DNA from: Collinsella aerofaciens
GTDB taxonomy: Bacteria > Actinomycetota > Coriobacteriia > Coriobacteriales > Coriobacteriaceae
Direction of reading: 5' to 3'
DNA length: 19,640 bases
NCBI GenBank assembly: GCA_014846205.1
Contig: RKAY01000059.1
Span: forward strand, 1-19,640
Shown here: piece by piece, positions 13,783 through 19,640 of the stretch
Position numbering within the stretch: position 1 is the stretch's first letter
Layout of the letters: each line of letters begins with the position of its first letter
The notes under the pieces: model-generated
What the model was told of the DNA's origin: nothing
The model's input: only the letters and a program-made list of their open reading frames with translations
The model's database searches: none
Position numbers and translations under genes: made by a program

Positions 13783-13933
13783 GTTACATACATGTTTTAG
13801 CGATGTCGACTAGTTGTATGCTATATTTGTCTTAGAAATTTTGCTGGTAAAGTTATCGACAATCAGTTACCAGCGGTTTTGTTGTCATGTTGGATACATG
13901 CTTGGTTCAGTAAGCATACAAGTTAGATACAGG
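13783..13933. promoter_or_regulatory. Divergent control region with five ATACA-centred repeats
   Basis: Three similar 12-mers lie in one orientation: GTTACATACATG (13783-13794), GTTGGATACATG (13889-13900) and GTTAGATACAGG (13922-13933). AGCATACAA at 13913-13921 is matched inverted at 13814-13822. The common core is ATACAnG. The last copies overlap the region just before the regulator 3 ATG and the first lies about 47 bases before the SIS gene 3 ATG, fitting joint control by regulator 3. Confidence 0.55.
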
Positions 13934-13941
13934 TTGTTCGC

Positions 13942-14664
13942 ATGAGCACTTCGTCAAAAAAGAACTTGGCCCAATACGAGCGTCTGGCGGGTACGCTGCG
14001 TGACCGCATCGCCGCCGGCATCTACGCGCGCGAAGACAAGCTGCCGTCCGAGATGGAACTCATGGACGAATCGGGGCTGTCGCGCAGCACCGTGCGCCAC
14101 GCGCTTAAGGTGTTAGTTGACGAGGGCCTGGTGCGCACCGAGCGCGGACGTGGCACCTTTGTGGCCGACACGCCCGCGCTCCACGAGAACAACCTGGTGT
14201 TTTCGAGCTATACGGCACAGGTCCAGGGTCAGGGTATGAAGCCCACCACGCGCACGGTGGACTCGGGCTTTACCAAGGCGGGCGGCAGCATAGCTAAGTT
14301 CTTTGATGCCGCCGTGGGCAGCAAGCTCGTCAAACTTGTCCGCCTGCGCTACCTGGACGACGCGCCGCTGTGCCTGGAGACCACCTATCTGCCGCCAAGC
14401 TTTGGGTCGCTCATCGATCGCGATATCAACGGTTCGCTCTACGCCACGCTGCGCCAAGAATTCCATCGCGCGCCGGCACAGGGGCACAAGACCTTTGAGG
14501 TGTGCTATGCCTCGCAAAACGAGGCGTTTTTGCTCAACGTTGAGCGTGGGCAGGCGCTGATCCTGATCACCGACTACGTCTACGACACCGACGGCCGCCC
14601 GCTCCACGTCTCCAAGCGCATCCAACGCACCGACCGCGCCAAATACACCGAGCCCATCGGCTAA
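13942..14664 (+). CDS. GntR-family regulator with UTRA domain (regulator 3)
   Basis: This 240-residue HutC/NagR-type regulator has a winged helix-turn-helix at about 12-75 (PSEMELMDESGLSRSTVRHA, then RTERGRGTFV) and a UTRA domain from about 90 to the end. It differs clearly from regulators 1 and 2 in the recognition helix (SRSTVRHAL against SRITVRRAV), matching the different repeats next to it. It is the only plus-strand gene here and is divergent from SIS gene 3. The ribosome site is poor (AGG about 9 bases before ATG). A TTGGTT/TAGATA pair with 16-base spacing would place the transcript start only a few bases before ATG, so a near-leaderless message is possible. Confidence 0.9.
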   Translation: MSTSSKKNLAQYERLAGTLRDRIAAGIYAREDKLPSEMELMDESGLSRSTVRHALKVLVDEGLVRTERGRGTFVADTPALHENNLVFSSYTAQVQGQGMKPTTRTVDSGFTKAGGSIAKFFDAAVGSKLVKLVRLRYLDDAPLCLETTYLPPSFGSLIDRDINGSLYATLRQEFHRAPAQGHKTFEVCYASQNEAFLLNVERGQALILITDYVYDTDGRPLHVSKRIQRTDRAKYTEPIG

Positions 14665-14699
14665 CCTGCCAAAATAAACCTGTCCCTAAATGGTAGGTT
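14664..14699. repeat. Hairpin repeat copy 2 (GGGACAGG family), inverted
   Basis: AACCTGCCA (14664-14672) and TGGTAGGTT (14691-14699) form a 9-bp stem with one wobble. The enclosed sequence is the reverse complement of the repeat at 7270-7302. It joins the converging ends of regulator 3 and the GNAT gene, and supplies the last codons and stop of the latter. Confidence 0.75.
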
Positions 14700-15276
14700 T
14701 GGGAAGGTCGGGGAACCAGGTTGGTTTGGGCTGGTTGGGGACGCGCTCGGCTAGGACCAGCTCCATCCAGCACATGTCGTACCAGCGGCCGAACTTTTGC
14801 GCGCAACGGTCGAAGGCGCCCACCAGGCGATACCCCATATGGGCATGGAAATCCTGGCTGTTGTGCGTCAGATACTCGTCATCCTTATCGTGCGGCACGG
14901 CGATAAGCGCGCACATGTTGGTGATGCCCATCGCGACCAGGCACTGCTTGAGCGCGTCATGCAGTTTGCGGCCCAGCCCGCCATGGCGCACATCGCGTGC
15001 CAGGTAGATCGACGTCTCGACCGACCAGTCGTAGGCCTCGCGGCTGTTAAGCGCGCTCACATAGGCATAACCCACCGGACGCCCGTCCAGCTCCATCACC
15101 AGATACGGATAGCGCTTGAGCGTACGCTCGATACGCCCGGCAAACTCCTCAACACTCGGCACCTCGTACTCGCAGGTAATCGCCGTCTGGCGCACATACG
15201 GCTCATAGATGGCAAGCAACGCCGGCGCATCATCGGGCGTCGCCAGGCGAATCGTCGGCTCGGACATCTCGGTCAT
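14686..15276 (-). CDS. GNAT N-acetyltransferase, phosphinothricin-acetyltransferase-like
   Basis: This 196-residue protein begins with IRLATPDDAPALLAIYEPYV (9-28) and has SVETSIYLARDVRHGGLGRK at about 85-104. In that stretch RHGGLG (97-102) is the acetyl-CoA pyrophosphate loop. The pattern fits the Pat/MnaT group, which acetylates amino groups of small molecules such as amino acid analogues. The chosen ATG (15274-15276) follows a GGGAGAAGGG ribosome site; the frame continues upstream into a terminator stem. The last residues PKPTI and the stop codon lie inside a hairpin repeat, which may have replaced the original C-terminus. It follows a strong terminator, so its promoter is unclear. Confidence 0.88.
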   Translation of the reverse strand: MTEMSEPTIRLATPDDAPALLAIYEPYVRQTAITCEYEVPSVEEFAGRIERTLKRYPYLVMELDGRPVGYAYVSALNSREAYDWSVETSIYLARDVRHGGLGRKLHDALKQCLVAMGITNMCALIAVPHDKDDEYLTHNSQDFHAHMGYRLVGAFDRCAQKFGRWYDMCWMELVLAERVPNQPKPTWFPDLPKPTI

Positions 15277-15291
15277 ACAACCCTTCTCCCT

Positions 15292-15336
15292 CAAAAGCAA
15301 AGGCCGCCCTGCGCCAAGCTCAGGCGCAGGGCGGCC
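15292..15336 (-). terminator. Strong terminator after the aldolase gene
   Basis: GGCCGCCCTGCGCC and its perfect complement (14 bp; 15302-15315 and 15323-15336) enclose a 7-base loop. On the minus strand TTTGCTTTT follows. It begins about 18 bases after the aldolase stop codon and ends just before the GNAT ribosome site. Confidence 0.88.
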
Positions 15337-15354
15337 CCTCGTCATTACATCAGG

Positions 15355-16380
15355 CTACAGGACAGCCGCCAACGCGTCGATATCCTCCTGCGTCGTGGCC
15401 CAGCTGGTGCAAAAACGCACCACCGTGTGGGTCTCGTCGTACTTTTCCCAGTACTCGATCGAGGCATGCTCGCGGATGCGGGCCATGTCCTCGTTGGGCA
15501 GAATCACAAACTGCTGGTTGGTCGGCGTCTCCAAGAAGAACTCGTAGCCGCGATCGTGCAGCACGCGGCGCAGCGCCTGAGCCGTCTCAATCGCCTGGCG
15601 ACCAATCTCAAAATACAGGCCATCGGTAAAGAGCGCCTCAAACTGCACGCCCGTCAGGCGGCCCTTAGCCAACAGCGCGCCGTGCTGCTTAATGCGCGGA
15701 ATGGGATGTGCCGGAGCGTGCATGCCGCAAAGCACCACGGCCTCGCCGCAAAGCGCGCCGCACTTGGTGCCGCCGATGTAGAACACGTCGCACAGTTGCG
15801 CCAGCTCGGGCAGGGTAATGTCACACTCATCGGCCGCCAGCGCATAGGCCAGGCGGGCGCCATCCACAAACAGCGGAATCTCGCGCTTCTGGCACACCGT
15901 ATGAATCGCCGCGAGCTCGGCCTTGGAGTACAGCGTGCCGTACTCGGTCGACAGGCTCACGTACACGGCGCCCGGGAACACCATGTGCTCGCAGCTCTCG
16001 TTTTCGTAGAACACCTGGATATAGTTTTCGAGATCCTCGGCGTGCATCTTGCCCTCGTAGCCAGGGATGGTGAGCACCTTGTGGCCGCCAAACTCGATGG
16101 CGCCCGCCTCGTGGCAGGCAACGTGGCCGGTCTCGGCGGCAACCACGCCCTCGTACGGCGCGAGCAGCATGTCAATCACCGTCGCGTTGGTCTGCGTGCC
16201 GCCCACCAGCAAAAATACGTCGGCATCGGGGGCCTGACAGGCCTCGCGGATCAGCTGCTTGGCACGCTCGGTGTGCGAATCGGTGCCGTAGCCGAGCTGC
16301 GGCTCCATGTTGGTGTCGACGAGCGCCTGCAGCACCGCCGGGTGTGCGCCGTGGGAATAGTCGTTGTTAAACGCGAGCAT
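15355..16380 (-). CDS. Threonine-aldolase-like PLP-dependent lyase
   Basis: This 341-residue fold-type I PLP enzyme resembles low-specificity L-threonine aldolase, which splits threonine or allo-threonine into glycine and acetaldehyde. Family marks are FNNDYSHGAHPAVLQAL at the start, GGTQTNATV (60-68), TGHVACHEAGAIE (84-96) with His86 for stacking on PLP, FVDGARLAYA (171-180) with Asp173, and the Schiff-base lysine Lys206 in IGGTKCGAL. The length is normal. AGAGG lies 7 bases before the ATG. It is 45 bases downstream of the PAP2 gene, so it may share a transcript with mfd and PAP2, ended by the terminator at 15292-15336. A related beta-eliminating lyase activity is possible. Confidence 0.9.
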   Translation of the reverse strand: MLAFNNDYSHGAHPAVLQALVDTNMEPQLGYGTDSHTERAKQLIREACQAPDADVFLLVGGTQTNATVIDMLLAPYEGVVAAETGHVACHEAGAIEFGGHKVLTIPGYEGKMHAEDLENYIQVFYENESCEHMVFPGAVYVSLSTEYGTLYSKAELAAIHTVCQKREIPLFVDGARLAYALAADECDITLPELAQLCDVFYIGGTKCGALCGEAVVLCGMHAPAHPIPRIKQHGALLAKGRLTGVQFEALFTDGLYFEIGRQAIETAQALRRVLHDRGYEFFLETPTNQQFVILPNEDMARIREHASIEYWEKYDETHTVVRFCTSWATTQEDIDALAAVL

Positions 16381-16425
16381 GGCAATCCTCTCTTACCAGG
16401 TATCGTCCAGATGATTCAAGCGGGG

Positions 16426-17289
16426 CTATTGTACGCCGTGAGGATAGGCAATGCGCGCAGCAAGGCACTCAAGTGCCAACACCAGGGCAAAGCCGCAGCT
16501 CACGTCAGTTAAGAAGTGCGCACCGATCACGATACGGCCAAAGGCGACGAGCGCCGCGACCGTGGCAGCGACCCAAAAGACCACACGGCGGCGCGACGGC
16601 TTTTCCTTAAAGGCCGCCGCGGGAAGCCCGGCGAGCATAAGGCCAATAGCCGCGTGCGCCGTGTGTCCGCTCGCAAACGACTTAAAGCCGTCCTTGATCA
16701 CACCGGCGGCGACATAGGCCCACTTGTCGGGGTTGCCGATTACCCACCACGGCTGAAACTCGAGCCCCGGCGTGACCTCGATCACGCGCATGCGCGGGCG
16801 CGACCACAGTGGCTTGACGATCACGTTGAGGATGATGGCCTGGGCAACCCACACGGCAAGCACCATCAGCGCCCAGCGCGTAAGCTCGTCGGGCTCGGTC
16901 GTGCGCGTGAGGCGATAGACGACAAGGTTGGCAGCGATGACCAGCACAAACGTCAGCACCAACTGAACCGCGACGAGTTTGCCGCCGACCCGCAGGGACG
17001 AGATGATCTCGTAGCCGGCCAGACCGACATTAACAAGGGTGCCGAGCACGGCGAGCCATTTGCTCGTCTTGGAATCGGGACGCGCCGCGCGCACGAGCAT
17101 GACGCCCGCGATACTCGCCGTCAGCTCGAACGGCAGCTCGCCGGCGGCCTCGATAAAGCGGCCGTACATGCTGCCGATGTTGAACAGCGCGTTCGAGATC
17201 TGATAATCGAAGAAGCTGCCCACGCCCAGGCAAAGGGCAAGGATAACCGCTATAGCAGCGGCGTCTTTCTTATAGATGTACCCGAACAT
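16426..17289 (-). CDS. PAP2-family membrane phosphatase
   Basis: This 287-residue protein has several membrane segments. The three phosphatase motifs are in order: K159...RPR (164-166), SFASGHTAHA (204-213), and GRIVIGAHFLTDV (251-263) with Arg252, His258 and Asp262. The first motif is slightly off the usual K-x6-RP spacing. Such enzymes remove phosphate from lipid phosphates such as phosphatidate or undecaprenyl diphosphate at the membrane's outer face. The ATG has AAGGA 5 bases upstream. It lies 56 bases after mfd and 45 before the aldolase gene in one direction. Confidence 0.87.
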   Translation of the reverse strand: MFGYIYKKDAAAIAVILALCLGVGSFFDYQISNALFNIGSMYGRFIEAAGELPFELTASIAGVMLVRAARPDSKTSKWLAVLGTLVNVGLAGYEIISSLRVGGKLVAVQLVLTFVLVIAANLVVYRLTRTTEPDELTRWALMVLAVWVAQAIILNVIVKPLWSRPRMRVIEVTPGLEFQPWWVIGNPDKWAYVAAGVIKDGFKSFASGHTAHAAIGLMLAGLPAAAFKEKPSRRRVVFWVAATVAALVAFGRIVIGAHFLTDVSCGFALVLALECLAARIAYPHGVQ

Positions 17290-17345
17290 GCTTTCCTTTC
17301 GATGGAATCAGATTGCCCAAATGGAGCGTTTACGGCGTCGACCCG

Positions 17346-19640
17346 TTAATCATCGTCGGACGCGCCCAGCTGCTGCAGCAGCATGAGTGCCGCGGCCACC
17401 GGGCCGGTGCCGTCGTTGGCGTCGAGACCGCGGCCCAGGCCGCTGCCCGCGCCGGCGCCCGCCTTGTAGGGCACCGACAGCTTGCGGCTCTTGGGGAAGT
17501 TCACCGCGCCGTAGCGGGTCTTAAGCTCAAAGGCCACCTTCTTGGGCACGTCGACGCCCAAAAACGTGATACGTCCGCCGCTGAGCGTGACGCTCTCGAG
17601 CCCCAAGCGCTCGCCGCGGATACGGATGCGCGCGCGGTTGAACAGGTTGAGCCCCGCCAGTGGCAGCTCACCGTGCGCGGCCTCGGTCTCTTCCTGTACC
17701 TCGTCGATGCTCTCCAGGTCCTCGGCCGCCGCGAGCTTGCGGTACACGAGCACGCGCTGGTCCACCGCCGGCAGGTACTCCTCGGACAAGAAGTAATCGG
17801 CCGGCAGGTTAATGCCCACGCTCGCCGCCTCCACGCCGGCATCGTCGTCGCCGCGCGCCTCGGCCACCGCCTGGCCCAGCATCTGCGTAAACAGGTCAAA
17901 GCCCACGCTCGACAGGTTGCCATGTTGCTCGGCACCCATGAGCGAGCCGGCGCCGCGAATCTCCAGGTCGCGCATGGCGATGCGCATGCCGCTGCCCAAG
18001 TCCTGGAACTCGGACAGTGCAGTCAGGCGCGCCGTGGCCTCCTCGGTGAGCGGCAGCTCGCCCGGGAACATAAAGTACGCGTAGGCCTGCGTGGCCGAGC
18101 GACCCACACGGCCCTTGAGCTGGTAGAGCTGTGCCAGGCCCAAGCGCTGCGAGTCCTCGATGATGAGCGTGTTGGCGGTCGCGTTGTCGATACCGCTCTC
18201 CACGATGGTCGTGGCAATGAGCACGTCGATCTTTTTGGTCGCGAACTCGATCATCACGTCCTCGACCTCGCGCGGGCTCATCTTGCCGTGCGCCACGCCC
18301 ACGCGCGCCTCGGGCGCGGCCTCGTGCACGCGCGCCACGGCGTCGTCGATGGTCTTGACGCGGTTGGACACGTAGTACACCTGACCGCCGCGGCCCACCT
18401 CCAGGCGAATCGCCGCGCTCACCACGTCGGGGTCGTACTCCCCCACGTGCACAATCACGGGACGGCGCCCGGTCGGCGGCGTGGTGATCAGGCTCATGTC
18501 GCGCACGCCGCTCGTGGCCATCTGCATGGTTCGCGGGATCGGCGTTGCCGAAAGCGTGAGCACGTCAATCTGCTCGCGCAGGTTTTTGAGCTGCTCCTTG
18601 TGCTGCACGCCAAAGCGCTGTTCCTCGTCGATGATCACCAAGCCCAGGTTCTTGGGGTTCACATCAGCCGAAAGCAAGCGGTGCGTGCCGATAAGCACGT
18701 CAATCGTGCCCTCGGCAAACGCCTTGAGTGCGCGCTTTTGCTGTGCCGGCGTACGGAAGCGGCTGAGCACCTCGACCTCCAGGCCAAACGGGGCAAAGCG
18801 CTCAAAGAACGTCTCGTAGTGCTGCTGGGCCAGAATGGTCGTGGGGCAGAGCACCATGACCTGGCGGCCGGAGTCCACACACTTAAACGCCGCGCGCAGG
18901 GCGACCTCGGTCTTGCCAAAGCCCACGTCGCCGCACAGCAGACGGTCCATGGGCTTGGGCGCCTCCATGTCAGCCTTAATGTCGGCAATGGCCTCCAGCT
19001 GGTCGCGCGTCTCGTCGTAGGGGAAGCTCTGCTCCATCTCGATCTGCTCGGGCGTGTCGGGCGGGCAGGCGATACCGGTAATCGACGAGCGGCGCGTATA
19101 CAGATCGACCAGGTCAAACGCCAGCTTTTTGGCGTTCTTGCGCGCCTTGTTGGTCGCCCGCGTCCAGTCGGCGGTGTTGAGCCTGGTCAGGCGTGGCTTG
19201 TCACCGTCGGGGCCAACATAGCGCGTGATGCGGTCGACCTGCTCGAGCGGCACGTAGAGTTTGTCGCCGTCGGCATATTCCAGCAAAAAGTAGTCGCGCT
19301 CCTTGCCGCCCACTTCCTGGCGCGCGATCTCGCTAAAGAGCGCGATGCCGTGAGTGGCGTGCACCACGTAGTCGCCCGGCTTAAACGGGAACGTGATCTG
19401 CGTAATGTCCACCTTGCGACGGCTGCGCGCGCGGTTGGCGCCCATGCGGGCGTTGAGGTCGGCGATCGAAAACACGGCCAGGTTGGCATCGGGCACCACC
19501 ACGCCCTGCGGCAGGGCGGCATCGACAAAGGTCACGCGTCCGCGCGAGATGGTGGGCACGGCGGCGCCGGCGGCAGCTTGGGCGGCACCCGCCTCGAGCG
19601 AGCGGGCGTTGAGCGCGTCGGCCTTGCGTTCGCGAATTGC
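17346..19640 (-). CDS. mfd: Transcription-repair coupling factor Mfd, 3' part (runs off the window)
   Basis: The frame stays open to the window edge, so only the C-terminal 764 or so residues are seen. A TTG- or GTG-type codon at 19557 is internal, not the start. Visible domains in order are an Ala-rich stretch, the RNA-polymerase-interacting domain (FKPGDYVVHATHGIALFSEI, then YVPLEQVDRITRYVG), Walker A GDVGFGKTEVA, the DEEQRFGVQHKEQL box and SATPIPRTMQMA. Further on come the second RecA domain (TTIVESGIDN, QLKGRVGRS), the translocation motif GSGMRIAMRDLEIRGAGSLMG, and the C-terminal TRCF domain. Mfd removes stalled RNA polymerase from lesions and recruits UvrA. The last 35 residues are Gly- and Ala-rich. 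Confidence 0.95.
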   Translation of the reverse strand, partial: AIRERKADALNARSLEAGAAQAAAGAAVPTISRGRVTFVDAALPQGVVVPDANLAVFSIADLNARMGANRARSRRKVDITQITFPFKPGDYVVHATHGIALFSEIARQEVGGKERDYFLLEYADGDKLYVPLEQVDRITRYVGPDGDKPRLTRLNTADWTRATNKARKNAKKLAFDLVDLYTRRSSITGIACPPDTPEQIEMEQSFPYDETRDQLEAIADIKADMEAPKPMDRLLCGDVGFGKTEVALRAAFKCVDSGRQVMVLCPTTILAQQHYETFFERFAPFGLEVEVLSRFRTPAQQKRALKAFAEGTIDVLIGTHRLLSADVNPKNLGLVIIDEEQRFGVQHKEQLKNLREQIDVLTLSATPIPRTMQMATSGVRDMSLITTPPTGRRPVIVHVGEYDPDVVSAAIRLEVGRGGQVYYVSNRVKTIDDAVARVHEAAPEARVGVAHGKMSPREVEDVMIEFATKKIDVLIATTIVESGIDNATANTLIIEDSQRLGLAQLYQLKGRVGRSATQAYAYFMFPGELPLTEEATARLTALSEFQDLGSGMRIAMRDLEIRGAGSLMGAEQHGNLSSVGFDLFTQMLGQAVAEARGDDDAGVEAASVGINLPADYFLSEEYLPAVDQRVLVYRKLAAAEDLESIDEVQEETEAAHGELPLAGLNLFNRARIRIRGERLGLESVTLSGGRITFLGVDVPKKVAFELKTRYGAVNFPKSRKLSVPYKAGAGAGSGLGRGLDANDGTGPVAAALMLLQQLGASDDD

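Noticed and set aside
14797..16512. 571-codon open frame on the plus strand over the GNAT and aldolase genes
   Set aside because: It runs antisense across two well-supported genes and a terminator and shows no recognisable domain.
19557..19559. GTG at 19557-19559 as the start of mfd
   Set aside because: The frame stays open upstream to the window edge and the visible protein begins in the middle of the Mfd domain order, so the true start lies outside.

Overview
The window looks like chromosomal DNA of a gut Coriobacteriia member, most likely Collinsella or a close relative. This rests on uniformly high GC, actinobacterial-looking RecQ and Mfd proteins with Ala-rich inserts, and a sugar-catabolic locus of mannose-family PTS genes with SIS-domain enzymes. 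The assignment is by resemblance, not by database search. Almost everything reads on the minus strand; the one clear plus-strand gene is the third GntR regulator at 13942-14664.

Positions 1-14664 hold a catabolic island interrupted by recQ and a few other genes. It has three paralogous SIS-domain proteins (114-1082, 7415-8398, 12744-13736). All resemble FrlB/FraB/GfrE/GfrF, the deglycases that split 6-phosphorylated Amadori products such as fructoselysine-6-phosphate and glucoselysine-6-phosphate. All three keep a Glu and a His 16 residues apart that match the catalytic pair of that family. One mannose-family PTS (fused IIA-IIB, then IIC and IID) is followed by the second SIS gene, and a HAD phosphatase lies just beyond a strong terminator. 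Three GntR/UTRA regulators are present, each near one SIS gene or the PTS operon. A DMT/EamA transporter lies between the PTS and the third SIS gene.

Three different candidate operator families can be read. Paired GTTCYAT heptamers sit in front of SIS gene 1. An ACGT-N5-ACGT-type site lies in front of regulator 2, the PTS operon and (as a variant) the EamA transporter. ATACA-centred repeats lie in the divergent region between SIS gene 3 and regulator 3. The simplest reading is three related but separately controlled branches for different glycated amino acids or amino sugars, sharing one PTS and possibly one amino-acid-type transporter.

Positions 14686-19640 are mostly ordinary: a GNAT acetyltransferase, a strong terminator, then a threonine-aldolase-like PLP enzyme, a PAP2 phosphatase and the 3' part of mfd, which runs off the window edge.

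The intergenic regions are unusually rich in long inverted repeats: at least eight elements with 9-20 bp arms, some sharing short sequence words. The largest clusters are at 4064-4371, where three elements stand in a row, and at 6407-6529. The element at 4274-4371 folds on paper into a multi-step stem ending in a cUUCGg-type loop and is a good candidate for a structured RNA or a dispersed repeat family. No tRNA, rRNA, CRISPR array or transposase was seen.
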